Part shown: in pieces, positions 33,785 through 45,740 of the stretch | Position numbering within the stretch: the stretch's first letter is position 1 | Layout of the letters: each line of letters starts with the position of its first letter | NCBI GenBank assembly: GCA_958298945.1 | Contig: OY282606.1 | Span: 58,913,920-58,977,919, forward strand | DNA from: Atherix ibis | Lineage: Eukaryota > Arthropoda > Insecta > Diptera > Athericidae | Direction of reading: 5' to 3' | Length of the DNA: 64,000 bases | Notes under the pieces: model-generated | The model's database searches: none | What the model was told of the DNA's origin: nothing | Seen by the model: the letters and a program-made list of their open reading frames with translations, nothing else | Translations under genes and position numbers: made by a program

Positions 33785-34605
33785 TTTTATTTTAATTTAA
33801 AAAATGTTACATTACTGAGTAACGTGTATATTATTATTAGTGTAAACGTTTATTTTAACTATGAGTAATTATTTAGAACGATACAAGGAATTTTTTACCA
33901 TATGTAGAACTGAACCAATTTTATAAACATGTCTTTCTTAGTTTATAATATAACATACATTTTTGTGGCTTATTAAAAGATTAATAAATATTGAAAGTTT
34001 GTAGTAGGAGGTTTATTAGACAGACATACGACCGCAATTATATATATAGATAGTAGTTTATCGTATTTAAATTCTTTATAAAAAGAATAGAATATAAATT
34101 CCTTATTAATTGAAATGGAGAATAAATTAAGATTATTTAAGAACCTCTATAAAATAATAAAATATTCGTACACAATATGTTTTTCGTATGCCTTATGAAC
34201 TTTTAAAAAAGATTCTTATTATTTTATTAAGAAGTGTTAAACTGAAATTCATCATTTTCTACTTTTGTAACTCAATAAGCCTTTTAAGTGTTTGTTTCCA
34301 TTTATTATGTTAGTTTTTGCTGCATATTTTTACGTTAACTTAAAAAATTACCGATTTCTTTATGGATTTGTATGGTGTCTACCAATTAAAAGTTTTAAAT
34401 AAAACGCACATTTTTGCATAGAAATTCCGTTATTCTTTATTAAAATATATTGCAGAGACATTACCATTTATGAATAAAATCTTTATTGGGCACATATAAA
34501 GATATACACCACTACACTTACAGACATCGATCCTTTCGTTTATGTTACATTTTTGCATAATTAACCTCTATTTCATGGATTATGTGAGTGATATTGGTTT
34601 TGAGG
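33785..34605. other. AT-rich intergenic, nothing recognised
   Basis: No feature identified. Confidence 0.5.
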
Positions 34606-34609
34606 TCTT

Positions 34610-35085
34610 AAATTATAATATACTCGTATATGTAATATTCTTATAAACTTCATTTTTTACACAGCTCTGCAAGAAGTTCAAAGGCGTTAAATGACATGAT
34701 CGTGGTGGCCAATTAAAATCACCTCTTCGGAAACTTAGACCATTGAATTTGGTTTTCAATAATTCGGTTATTTCTTGAGTAGTGTGGCACGTAACGCCCA
34801 TCTTATGAAACCACAAGTCGTCGACATCATATTATCAACAATAGGCCATAAAAAATTAGGTTTACATGCCTCTGTAGTGTATACTCCATTGATAGTAACT
34901 GTAGCACCAGGCTCTTTTTCAAACAAATACGGACCAATGATGCCTTCCTCCGTCCATAAAGCGAACCATACAGTGATACGTGATAAATTGAAACTGATCT
35001 TGGATTTTCACATGCCCATATGCGACAATTTTGCTTTTAACATACTGAAAATACGCTTCGTCCGAGAAGATAATTTTTCCTGACA
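34610..35085 (-). mobile_element. Tc1/mariner-superfamily transposase remnant
   Basis: The minus strand has IIFSDEAYFQY (first Asp, about 35070), then after breaks LWFHKMGVTCHTTQEITELL and RGDFNWPPRSCHLTPLNFL (34613-34816). This is the same type as the remnant at 262-800 (same block order, similar wording). Stops are frequent and no ends were found. Confidence 0.65.
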
Positions 35086-35089
35086 AATA

Positions 35090-37295
35090 AGTTTTCACAA
35101 ATCGACCATTTTTATTGTAGAATGGATTTGAATTATTTAAATACAGATTTTTATTAAAATTGACGACATTATAACAAATTGTAAATTGTAAACCATCGAC
35201 TATGATCACAAAACTAACTGTCAACATAGCAGATTTCAACCCCATTGAAAAATTTAAATTGCATAAATTTGCAAAATGGTGGACGAAACATCCCTTTGTA
35301 GATTTGAAAATATCTATATATAGTATGTACATATTTCGATTTACTGATATACGAGTAGCATACTGCCCAAAATGCTATTGTATGTTATGCCAAATCATAT
35401 TGTCGATTTCTACATGTGCTACCTTAAAACTATGCAAAATAGACAATGCATGTGTATAGTTGGTGTCCTTATTTCAGGAATAATAGTTTAAATATTTGCA
35501 ATTAAATTGACCGCAGATACTTTGTGTTTAAGCTTGATTATGAATAGATAGAAATTTATATTATGGTATATATCAAGGAAATTCCTTATATTTTGGCCAA
35601 AACAATAGTTTCGTTTTGCCAGTTTTTGAATTATCAGTTATCTTTGCTTATATTAATTATTATATAAATAATTTATTGATTTGTTTATATATAAGATTTC
35701 GAAAATATAATATAATACAAGCACTATGTTGTAAAACCATAATCATCATCCATTTGGAGAGTACAATGGTATGTGTGTTGGATTCCTTAATAAAGCTGAT
35801 AGCTAATTAATTGGTCAAATTTGATAGAGCACATTATCATTTCAATTAATTAAAAACTGAATTTTTAATCAAAATTATTTATTCTATAAGCATCAATATT
35901 TGCTTACTTTTGAGTTGAACTTATAGTGAGTTGAAAGTCACAGGAATGGCAGATTAATATGGTTTTAAAAAAGAAAACTAATAGCTGAGATCATTATGAT
36001 CAATTCTGACACATACACATAAATGTAGTGTTTATGGGGAGATATAAATCTATTCTTTAAAAATGCTCACTTCTATATTCCACAGCATGATGCGGACAAT
36101 TCACTATTTCACTACATTTAGATTAAGACTTCCCTTTTCTTTTGTAGATATATAATACAACGTTCTTAAGTTAATAATGTGAACTGTATGTAGGAATAAA
36201 TAATTGATTTAGACTTTGGTAAGCAACATTTTCTTTAGTTTACCAAAACTTATTATCAAAAATAAGTTACTCTAGTTTCGTTTTACGAGTAGATGCCAAA
36301 TATTTATAATCTAACTTATTATCAAAAATAAGTTTCGTTTTACGAGTAGATGCCAAATATTTATAATCTAAATATGTATGTATTTACATATTTAATATTT
36401 CTCATATAAAATACTAAAATTTTGAAATATTGCAGATAATTTATAGTATAATTTTAATAAATAAAGATTCATATTTTATTGCTAATTTGGCATATCGACA
36501 TATATGTTAAATAAATCTAGTTTACAGTCTGTAAATTGCAAAAAAAACGAACGGTACATACCATATGTGTATGTATGTGAAGAATATAGATCGATACTTT
36601 TTAGTATACAAATGAATAAATTTAATTTTATATTAGGTTTTAATGTACGTTTCTTGCTAATATTTTTTCCCTTCGTTTTCAAATATTTAAAGAAAATTAA
36701 AAATGATACAAGCATTGATATAAATTTATTTGTTATTAATCAAAATATATACTGTTAAATTATCTACATGTTAAAGATAATACCAAGGTGACGTCCTTTC
36801 AAGAAAATTAATTAAAAACCTAAAGTGATGTTATATGTTACGCCATAAAAGAAAGCGAATCATGTGAATTGTAAGGCTTTTTAACATATTCATTCGTGTA
36901 GTTATGCCGGATGTGCTCTTCCTGTTTTTTCATTGTTATGAAGGTATACACATAAATATGGTATGAATCAAATTCAGTTTCCGGTATATTATATGAGTAT
37001 ATGCACATACAGGATATGATCCTAATTGAACCTTTTGTTTTCATTAAGTTAAACATGCAAAATGTACAAATTTGCAATATCGAATATGTACGAAAGTAGA
37101 CTATATATGCAATGTCTAATTATTTAATTAACTAAATGATAATTTTTGTTTTATTATTAAAATAAATAGAAAATTTTAAAAAAAAAATTATAATATTCTA
37201 GAAAAAATAAGAGAAACAATTTTATTTTATTTGTATTCGTCAATGTTAAAAGTTGTTTTCTTGGATACCTATACACTGGCGGAAGCGTTTCTTTT
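35090..37295. other. AT-rich intergenic with one tandem duplication
   Basis: No coding region recognised. A short string at 36778-36803 (ATAATACCAAGGTGACGTCC) resembles the mariner remnants at 37370 and 59620 and may be a tiny relic. Confidence 0.4.
36248..36370 (+). repeat. Tandem duplication (~60 bp x 2)
   Basis: ACTTATTATCAAAAATAAGT...CGTTTTACGAGTAGATGCCA...TATTTATAATCTA occurs at 36248-36313 and again immediately at 36314-36370. The second copy lacks a TACTCTAG piece. Confidence 0.85.
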
Positions 37296-37364
37296 ACGCT
37301 TCGTATCAGTGTTCTAACGTTTTAACTGCAATCGCCTTTAAGTGACTGGTTACACTTTTTTAGA

Positions 37365-37760
37365 TGTTATCGATAATACCAAGTTGACATCCTTTTAATT
37401 GTTTTTAAGCTTAGATTAAGTATAAAGGAGAACCGGGGTATTACACAGCATTGTCTTTTTACGAAAAACCTCGTTGATGGAGATGGTCGTGTGACTGAGG
37501 CGTTGTCATGGTGAAGCATCCAAATATGCTCAATATTCAGTCTGATGTTATTCGATGTTGAACATCGACATCGATGTTGAAGGTCTTCCTGAGCGAGGTT
37601 CGACATGCTTTTGATAAGAAATGTTTTCTGTAGGCTCTTTCCAACTTTTCGTAAGTTAAACTCGTATTCACCAAGCTTTACACAAAATTTGATAACTCGT
37701 TGTCGCTCTAACTTTCGTTGTTTTATTTTTTGTAATGCACAACAAAAACGCAACGTAGTT
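37365..37760 (-). mobile_element. Mariner remnant with large internal deletion
   Basis: On the minus strand RQRVIKFCVKLGEYEFNLRK resembles a mariner N-terminus. MLHHDNAS then keeps the second catalytic Asp block, and LNLSLKTIKRMSTWYYR corresponds to the segment after the third Asp. The nucleotide string TATCGATAATACCAAGTTGA recurs in related form at 59616. Confidence 0.5.
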
Positions 37761-39530
37761 GAAACTTGTACAACACCTCTAAAAGGGACTAACGTACAAG
37801 TTATGTTGAGGGAAATATTGTATATTCAGATTTATAGTTATTGAATATGTCATAAGTTTAAAATGAAATTTTAAAGTTGTAATGTTCACATATAGCTTTA
37901 AATATATATTCACATATTTGATCAACAATATATATTATATAATTGGGGCGAAAAATAAAAAACGCAAACTAATATTTTTCGAATTTGTTAACAAATTAAA
38001 GAATCTTATTGTAAAAGCATTAGAAATCTTACTGGAAACATAAAATATATTACAAAGTAGTGCAAAAATCAACTTATTGCTTAGCATTTTAATTATCCAA
38101 TGCCAATACGTTCAGTAAATATTTAGTTTAATAAATATTAAGCTGTCATCTATTATGCAAATAACATACTTTATTTCACTACATTTTAAAGCATTTTAAT
38201 GTATTTCCATGAATTAAATAGTAAAAATAAATGCAAACCTAAATTTTTCGTATATAATAAATACGAACCTATATTTTCATAGATTTTGTATGAACTTTTC
38301 AATGATTAATTATGTAAAACTATTGAATTAATTGTTATGCATTAGATTCTTTAAAATGCATTAATAAATTTGATATCAACTTTAAAAAAATTATAAAATG
38401 ATCGTGTTAGAAATGGAATTGAAAACAAAATACTCGTAGAGCACACTTATTAAAGTTTATAATTAATAAATTTTAATGTATAATCTCCTTTACCATTAAC
38501 GCAAAAAAAACTAATAAACTGAATTAAAATACAATAACTATTCAATACATACATGCTGATTTAAAAATAAGTTATACAAGACCCTTTATGTTTAAGAAGG
38601 TAGTTCTTAAAGGTTAACTTAGAAACTGTATATAATATTTGTTGTTTTTGAAAAAAGACTATTACTTTCGAGGGAAATGAATTTGGTTTTATTTAAAATT
38701 TCCGCGTAGTAAATATACGAGTTGCAAAATAAACGTATACTCATAAATATGTAAACATTTGTATTATTATTTACACTCAATTTGAAAGATGATTGCATAT
38801 GAGATAATTGGTAGGTCAATAAAATGTAACCCAAATTTCTTATCAGTCAATTAATACGTACGACTAACTTCCTGTCCTCGCGTTTTTAATATTTGATAAT
38901 TATTTTTACTTTTTCATTATATTAAAGTTGTAAAATGAATAGATAAATGCATAAGCCATTAATGGATTTTGATTATACGAAAATTCAGTTAATCCGATTT
39001 TTTTAATTATATTAAATCAAAACGACACAATTAATTGTAGAAAAGCTAATTACAGTAGCTTTTATTGATAACATTTTAATGGCAATATATAATTTATTAT
39101 TACTGATTAGATTAATTTTTAGTAAATATAGACGTAGAAATAATGGCTTAATGCTTGACAAAAACGGATAAGACGTACTTTAAACTAAAAACTTATGTAT
39201 TAAAGACGAGTATGTGACTAATAATAAGTATGAAAATTGAATAATATTCTGTTGATAGATCTGTTATAAGAATAAGTAATTTTGTAGAGTATGTACATAT
39301 ATGAAAAATTTATCATTAAATATCATGGAATTACAATTAAAAATATACGAGTAAACAATAATTAAGTATTTGGAATGCCAATAATCTAAAGCATGAATTC
39401 TTGATTAATACAATATTATAATCATAATTAAGGGTAGTATATATCATTTTAAATTACAAAGAAATAGTAAAATTGTAAGGATTTACACCATCTCAAGTAT
39501 GCAATTATAAAATTTTTATCTTTTGCTATA

Positions 39531-40007
39531 CTAGGGGGCTTTGCCCCCTGCTCGCTTCGCTCACCAACCCCCACCCCTCCTAGGGATCTCCGGAGGGCCC
39601 CTATGTCAAATATTCTACTTTTTTTCCCGCTCCATACAATCCTAACATCAATTTTTGCTTTTTGGCTTTTTTTAAATCTTTAGTCGCATGGTACTATTCG
39701 CGAGCAGTTTTCTCTTTCCAGGTTTGTTTTCGTTATAATTTTTCATTACATTTTTAATCTCCCTTTCTCGATTTTTTGAATAAACACGCTTCCTCGCAGT
39801 ATTTTTTTGAATACGCTCTTTCATCTCCTCTTCACTCAAATTTAACTTTTTTCTACCCATGTCTATAACATCCTTACATATATAAATAACTACAAAAAAA
39901 TGACTTAAAAAAATGACTTAAAAAAACACACATATTGAAACAAAAAAATTCATACATACATCATAATAAAAGACTACAAAAGAAAACTTTTTTATATAAT
40001 AGAGGGA
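39531..40007 (-). mobile_element. Non-autonomous Helitron (477 bp) with exact empty site in the duplicate
   Basis: On the minus strand it begins TCCCTCTATTATATAAAAAA and ends GGGGGCAAAGCCCCC TAG (hairpin then CTAG). The host dinucleotide is A|T: left flank ...GCTATA, right flank TACTGCAG. The duplicate at about 48460 reads ACTATATACTGCAG with no insert and no target duplication, as Helitrons require. A 62-codon frame (39860-39672) lies inside in the element's own orientation. Confidence 0.93.
39672..39860 (-). CDS. Short basic ORF inside the Helitron
   Basis: 62 residues starting MGRKKLNLSEEEMKERIQKN, very rich in Lys/Arg/Glu, no hydrophobic core. It sits 147 bp inside the Helitron 5' end in the sense orientation, where autonomous elements carry their Rep-helicase gene. 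It may be the leftover N-terminus of that protein after internal deletion. No Rep or helicase motif is present. It ends before the 3' hairpin. Function in this short element is doubtful. Confidence 0.45.
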   Translation of the reverse strand: MGRKKLNLSEEEMKERIQKNTARKRVYSKNREREIKNVMKNYNENKPGKRKLLANSTMRLKI

Positions 40008-40489
40008 TACTGCAGTTCTGTTTTGTTTTCCATTAATTACCACAATGTGAAATGGATTTCTCAACAAAAAAAATTATAATAAACAATTTTTTATTTGTTT
40101 CCATGTATAGACTTCCCAAAAACTATATTTTACCAGGAAATTAGGATTTCCTAACTTCTTTTGCCAAAAAAAAATTGTTTGCAAAAGTTCTTTTCTTTGC
40201 TGTAAATATTTTTGGGAATAGTTTTTTAGTCAATTTTGAACAAAAAAGTTAAATAAGAAAGAGGAAGTAATCCAAGAGATACATTATTTTTCCGAAGTCA
40301 GGGGGATTGATTTCTACCCTGAAATAATAGTTGTATAAACATAAAATATATGTGTATATCATTTGATTTTATTTTTAATACGATAAACATTCTAGATTTT
40401 TTGTATTTGTATTCTAAGATACCGTTAACGTTCTTAATTATAAATTCTTAAATATATTATTTAACTAATTAATTTAACAAAAAGACTGG

Positions 40490-41035
40490 TAATGTACGAT
40501 CAGCGTAACGAAGTTCGATCAAGGTGTTCCACAATGGAAGAAATTCCGGATTAGGTCGAATTCGCTTAGTATATGAGAGAATTTACCATGAACGGCACAG
40601 GATTAGTAGATGGGACGAGGGTGGTTTCCAAATAAGAGATTATGGGTGAGAGCAGAATGTCCAATCCGAATTCTGAGCAGTTTTTGCGACCAAAATTTCG
40701 GTAAGGAGTAAATTGGCTTATTGGTAGTACGCCAATGAGTTGACAAAATAGTATTGCTTATTGTCCAGTCTATATGTTAACGAGACGGCAAAGATGTTAA
40801 GTGCCATGTTGTGAGCAAAATATCCGCATGACCCGGAACCCAGCGCAATTCTACATTTCAGCAGGTTGTGTCGAATTTGGTTGTTCAGCAGGTTGTGTCG
40901 AATTTGGTTGAGAATTAGATTATTTGATGAGCCACGAATAGCTGCAAGGGCGGCAAAACAATAACCGTAAATCACAATGTATTTGGTGTTAGAAATGTTA
41001 GTTGACATCTCTACTGCAGTCCTGACTACTCTCGA
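40490..41035 (-). mobile_element. RNase H-region fragment of a non-LTR retrotransposon (copy 1)
   Basis: Minus strand 41008-40718 reads SSNNLILNQIRHNLL and a decayed LGSGSCGYFAHNMALNIFAV, which fits the RNase H end (W.PGH.GI.GNE.AD..A). It continues in another frame with RIRIGHSALTHNLLFGNHPR, the Cys/His-like tail typical of Jockey/I-type pol C-termini. It is a different family from the 41.7-47.3 kb element, whose pol shows no RNase H. CAGGTTGTGTCGAATTTGGT is repeated two to three times at its upstream end. Confidence 0.65.
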
Positions 41036-41688
41036 TTTGGCATGGAAAATAGAACTACAAGATTAAAAAATCCGATATTTTATTTCACGATGAACACCAC
41101 TGCAGACCCTGTCGTATGTTTATTAACTGCCACATTCGTAAACAAAAGCAGGGCTCACTGAGTTCATCTAACTATTCCAGGAATAGATTCCTGCAGAAGG
41201 ATTAATCGGTGAATCTGTTTGCTCTCAACTCTGCTCCAAGTATAAAAATATGTGCCTTGAATAGACATTATCTCAACTCTGCTCCGAGTATAAAAAAGGT
41301 GTGTGTCAAGAATCTTATTGTAAAAGCATTAGAAATCCTACTGGTTAGAAACTTATTGCTTAGCATTTTAATTATCTAATGCCTATACGGTTAATAAATA
41401 TTTAGTTTAATAAATATTAAGCTGTCATCCTAAAATGCAAATAACATACTTTATTTCACTACATTTTAAAGCATTTTAATGTATTTCCATGAATTAAATA
41501 GTAAAAATAAATGCAAACCTATATTTTTCGTATATAATAAATACGAACCTATATTTTCATAGATTTTGTACGAACTTTTCAATGATTAATTATGTAAAAC
41601 TGTTGAATTAATTGTTATGCATTAGCTTCTATAAAATGCATTAATAAATTTGATATCAACTTTTAAAAAATTATAAAATGATCGTGTT

Positions 41689-41700
41689 AGAAATGGAATT
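41689..41700 (+). repeat. Target-site duplication, left (AGAAATGGAATT)
   Basis: The 12-bp AGAAATGGAATT here and at 47338-47349 flank the Jockey-type element. The empty site in copy 1 (about 38408-38420, AGAAATGGAATT) has it once. Confidence 0.9.
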
Positions 41701-41843
41701 TTTTAAATTATTTTTTTTTTAGATGCTTACAACTACAACATAGTAATAAACAAATTTTAGCAATAGTATTAATTAGCTTGTAAGGTTGTGGGGAGTAAAC
41801 ATCCAATGAAGTTCTTCCTGTTAGCGTGTGTTTCTGTTAAGCC

Positions 41844-42785
41844 TCAGTATTTTAGTAAATCACGCGACCAGTGACGCTTAAGTCTTCGATGGGTATTTCT
41901 AGGGAAGGAAATGGAGGATATTTCTTGAACAAGAGGATTATTATGATTGAGGACACGGGAACGGAACTTTTTATAGCGAGATACTGCCACATCAAAAACA
42001 AATGGGACTTTAAGATCACGATGAATAACAGTATTGCGGACATAAAAGGGGGCATCGACAATTGTACGGACTATTTTTGATTGAAAGGATTGGATTGGAC
42101 GGGAATTAGAAGACTTAGTAGATCCCCAGAGTTCTAGTCCGTATGTCCATATGGGTTTCAGTAAGGTATTGTATAACAGTACTTTGCTGTCTATAGTACG
42201 TATGGAACGTTTGTCTAGAAGTCGAAGTAGTTTTAGGTATCGTCTTTTAAGTTCTTGTCTTTTAAGTCTTGTATGTGGGTTCCATGTCAAGCGTTTGTCT
42301 AAGCTCAGTCCTAGGTACCGAGCTTCGGTGTGTTGTGGTATGGCACTGCCATTAAGGTATATGGGAGGGCATGTCTCACGACGGAGAGTGAAAGTTACCT
42401 GGATAGATTTACGTTCATTGACTTTTATTCTCCACCTAGTAAACCAGTTCTGGAGGGTTTGGATTTGGATTTGGAGAGTTTCGGAAGCATGTTGGGGATT
42501 TTCGCTAGATGCAAGGCAGGCCGTATCATCGGCGTATGTAGCAAAGAAGGTATTAGGGCAGATTGGGATATCGGATGTGTAAATGTTGTAGAGGATGGGT
42601 TCAAGTATGCTACCTTGAGTAACCCCAGCCAATATCGGAGATATATTGGAGAGTTCGTTAGATACATTTACTTGGAAGAGTCGGTTGGGAAGGAATGATC
42701 TTAGGATTAGGAAATAAGTGGAAGGAAGAAACCTCTTGAGTTTCCAGAGTAGAACCAGGTGCCAAACTCGATCAAAAGCTTGACT
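41844..42785 (-). pseudogene. Reverse transcriptase, C-terminal part of ORF2
   Basis: Continuous minus-strand frame from the mariner junction (SQAFDRVWHLVLLWKLKRFL) through LAGVTQGSILEPILYNIYTS and TYADDTACLAS to the thumb-like AEARYLGLSLDKRLTWNPH-type segment and LLYNTLLKPIWTYGLELWGS. It ends at a stop at 41844. No RNase H domain follows. The frame is open for over 300 codons, so the insertion is fairly recent. Confidence 0.85.
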
Positions 42786-42787
42786 TA

Positions 42788-44084
42788 CGAAGGTCGTTCA
42801 ATAAGTCCTTAGAAAAAGACGGAAAAAACTGTTTTAAAAAAAAAATTTTTTTTATTTTTGAACATAATCTCCTTTTAGCTCTATACATTTTTCCAACCGT
42901 TTTTCCAAAATTTTTATCCCGTCCAAAAAATAGGATTTCGGAAGTTCTGCAAAATACTCATCCGTTTGAGCAATGACGTCCTCGTTGGAAGTGAACCGTC
43001 GTCCGCCAAGCCATTTCTTCAGATTGGGGAAAAGAAAATAATCACTTGGGGCCAAATCTGGTGAATAAGCGGGATGCTGCAACAATTCCATTCTCAATTC
43101 CACAATTTTGGTCATGGAAACAGTGCAGGTGTGCACACGCGCATTGTCCTGATGCAAGAGGATTTTTTTCTCCTTCAGATGGAGGCGTTTCTCTTTGATT
43201 TCCTCGCTCAACCGTTGCAATAACGACGCGTAATACGCTCCTGTTATTGTTTTTCCGTGGCCAACCGTTGCAATTATGACGTGTAATACGCTCCTGTAAT
43301 CCCAAAAAACCGTGGCCATCACCTTGCCGGCCGATGGCACAGTTTTTGCCTTCTTCGGAGCCCGTTCACCCTTGAAAATCCACTGTGATGACTGCCTCTT
43401 CGTTTCTGGAGTGTAGTAGTGTATCCAGGTTTCGTCCACAGTGACATATCGACGAAGGAATTCGGCAGGATTGCGATGAAAGAGTGCCAACATAGCCTCA
43501 GAGTCCACTACACGATTGCGCTTATTCTCCTCTGAGAGCAAACGCGGCACCCATCTTGCCGAAATTTTTTTCACAGACAATTTTTCATGCAAAATTGAAG
43601 CGACTGTACCTTGTGATATGCCCGTGGCCTCAACTAATTCGCGCACTTTAATTCGCCAATCGTTCAAAATCAGATCGTGGATTTTGTCGATGATTTCAGG
43701 AGTAGACACCTCAACTGGGCGTCGTGAACGATGTTCATCTTTTGTGGATGAACGGCCACGTTTAAATTCATTCACCCAATTGTAAACCGTCGCAAACACA
43801 GGTGCAGATGTGCCATGAACTGTATCCAACTCGGCTTTGATTTCTTTCGGGCTTAAGCCTTTCAAATGGAGATGTTTGATGACAGCCCTAAACTCACTTT
43901 TTTCCATTGTTATGCGCAAATAAATTTCGTCAACTTTAATCAACGATAGAAATTAACCTACGTTATGGATCGAGCTGAAATTTTGACAGCTTTCCTGTCG
44001 ATAATGCTAGTTACAAAAAAAGTCTTTACGGACACTACGAGCGCAATTTCTCGGATTTTCTAAGGACTCATTGAACGACCCTCG
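42788..44084 (-). mobile_element. Full-length mariner (1297 bp) nested in the reverse transcriptase gene
   Basis: Flanked by TA at 42786-42787 and 44085-44086. Termini CGAAGGTCGTTCAATAAGTC (left) and CGAGGGTCGTTCAATGAGTC (right, read inward) match closely over about 30 bp. Removing it with one TA joins the RT frame (GVFLNI with SQAFDRVW). It is the best-preserved element of the window. Confidence 0.95.
42852..43907 (-). CDS. Mariner transposase, uninterrupted (351 aa)
   Basis: A cut-and-paste DD34D transposase. ATG at 43907 (MEKSEFRAVIKHLHLKGLSP) is preferred to upstream codons because the mariner N-terminal helix starts there. Domains: helix-turn-helix 1 about residues 1-55, linker RRPVEVSTPEI, helix-turn-helix 2 (VRELVEATGISQGTVASILH). 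Then catalytic Asp in VTVDETWIHYYTPETK, second Asp in LLHQDNARVHTCT and third in PAYSPDLAPSDYFLFPNLKK. Length is at the family norm (about 345-350). Odd: the segment after FWDYRSVLHVII looks altered (HVIIATVGHGKTITGAYYAS) and the DNA there repeats AATACGCTCCTGT, so activity is uncertain although no stop is present. Confidence 0.92.
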   Translation of the reverse strand: MEKSEFRAVIKHLHLKGLSPKEIKAELDTVHGTSAPVFATVYNWVNEFKRGRSSTKDEHRSRRPVEVSTPEIIDKIHDLILNDWRIKVRELVEATGISQGTVASILHEKLSVKKISARWVPRLLSEENKRNRVVDSEAMLALFHRNPAEFLRRYVTVDETWIHYYTPETKRQSSQWIFKGERAPKKAKTVPSAGKVMATVFWDYRSVLHVIIATVGHGKTITGAYYASLLQRLSEEIKEKRLHLKEKKILLHQDNARVHTCTVSMTKIVELRMELLQHPAYSPDLAPSDYFLFPNLKKWLGGRRFTSNEDVIAQTDEYFAELPKSYFLDGIKILEKRLEKCIELKGDYVQK

Positions 44085-44086
44085 TA

Positions 44087-45740
44087 TATTAAGAAACACA
44101 CCGGGACCATACTTTTTTCTTTCTAAAGAGGATGCAATGAAATCGACAACTCGATGACACTGCTGGGTAGTGGAGTGTTCGGCGCGGAAACCAAACTGGT
44201 GATTAGGAATTAAATTTGAAGATTCGAGTAGAGGTGAAGGAGGATTTTTTCAAAGATTTTTGAGCGTACTGGAAGAAGACTTATTGGCCTATAGGAAATG
44301 TGGCGGTTTATTGGTTTATTGGGCTTAGGGATCATTTTAATGATGGCAAATTTCCAGAGAATTGGGAAATGTGTTGTTCTAAGGATGGTGTTATATATTG
44401 TGGAAAGAAACACTATTGCTCTTTTAGGGAGTTGTTGGAGTATATTGGAGCTTGATTAAATTGGCAACTTCGGAAGGAGTGATTGCCTTAGGGTGATGAC
44501 TCATGGGTAAGGGAATGGATAGTTCCGTCTCAATTGTAGTGCAATGAGTCCTGTCTAAAATGTCCCCATGTGGAGTAAATGTTTGTGCAAGGTGTTCAGC
44601 AAAAGGGTCTGCTTTATGTTTGTCCGTTTTGGCCCAGGTCAGTTTTTCGTAAAGGGTGCTTTGTTTTTCTATAAGATAGTATTTGTGTTGTGGCAGTCCA
44701 CAAAGTGGACTGTTTTTTCGTTAGAGTTGAAGTGTAGTTTCTAAAATGTTCTGTATTGTATTTTGTGATTTCGTCATGTAGTTCTTTTTGCAGTTTGTTC
44801 AGTTTGGTTTTGTCGCTGGACATTCTTGTATGTTGCCAATGAGCTCTTGCTTTTCTATTTTTATTTTTTCTGCAATAAGACGCCTGATTGTTAATGGTTG
44901 ATTTGTCAGGTTTTGTGTAGGTTTCGAGTTTTTACTTTTTTGAGAAAAGGCTGTGGCGTTTTTTAATAAACATGTAAACTTGTGTACCGCGTCATCTAGT
45001 TCTTATTCTGTTTTTAAGTTTTGTCGTAAGTCTACATGGTCGTCAATATATTGTTTGAATAATTCCCAAGCAATTGGTCCATTAATAAGTCTCGGCGTAT
45101 TGACTTTTGGAGTGGATTGGGAATCGAGGACTAGTAGAACAGGGCTATGATCGGAGTTAAGATCTAGGAGTGAATTAACATTAATGTTGGAGGAATTCAT
45201 GGGACTAGTTATAAAGTAATCTAGAATGTCAGGAAGCTTAGATGGGGAAGTTGGCCAGTAAGTGGGAGTCGGAGGAGAGATGACTTGGTAGGGAGAGGAT
45301 GAAAGCACTTGGCTAAGAATAATCCCACGGGGATTGGAGACTCGACAGCCCCATTGTGGTTGTTTGACGTTAAAGTCACCTCCAGCAATGAAAGAATTCC
45401 CAAGAGCTTGAAAAAATGACCTAAATTCAAGGGAGTTTATAGGTTTATTAGGAGGAATATAGGTTGCGGCAATAGTTAAGGGGACAGGGGAGCAGTCAAT
45501 TGATATTGCGTTGGATTGAAGAAAATCTTTTGCAATATAGGAATGAAAATAAAAGGATAAGGAATTTCTCATGAGGATAGCAGTGATACCGTGGGCAGTA
45601 TTGTCAGGATGGTCAGTTCTGAACGTTGTGTAGTCGCGTATGTAGAAGTTGAACCTGAACGTAAAGTGTGTTTCTGTAATGAGTACTACGTCTAATCATT
45701 TGTCATGTAGTAATAAGTCAAGTTCTGGTCGTTTGGACCT
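44087..45740 (-). pseudogene. Endonuclease and N-terminal RT part of ORF2, frameshifted
   Basis: 45572-45003 encodes an APE-type endonuclease core (TIAATYIPPNKPINSLEFRS, GGDFNVKQPQWGCRV, SDHSPVLLVLDS). 44823-44614 is the endonuclease-RT linker (ELHDEITKYNTEHFRNYTST). 44413-44210 is the RT N-terminus (LWKFAIIKMIPKPNKPINRH, SYRPISLLPVRSKIFEKILL). The part nearest the mariner reads FGFRAEHSTTQQCHRVVDFI. The pieces are in different frames, so ORF2 is broken in several places. Confidence 0.8.

Larger units (their letters stand above)
38001..41308. repeat. Tandem duplication, copy 1 of a ~3.3-kb unit
   Basis: 38001-38410 matches 41309-41700, and 38410-40910 (without the Helitron) matches 47338-49350. 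The copies are nearly identical over long runs, for example GTAGAAAAGCTAATTACAGT and ACGAGTATGTGACTAATAAT. The junction GTGTGTGTCAAG|AATCTTATTG at 41308/41309 marks head-to-tail arrangement. The unit is mostly AT-rich noncoding DNA plus a retroelement RNase H fragment at its right end. Confidence 0.85.

Noticed and set aside
38619..38834. 71-codon minus-strand frame conserved in both tandem copies (also 47548-47763)
   Set aside because: Conservation follows from the recent duplication of the whole unit. Composition is random AT-rich, and there is no recognisable domain or splice context.
42151..42698. Plus-strand frames of 122-143 codons opposite the reverse transcriptase
   Set aside because: Antisense shadows; the minus strand carries the diagnostic RT motifs.
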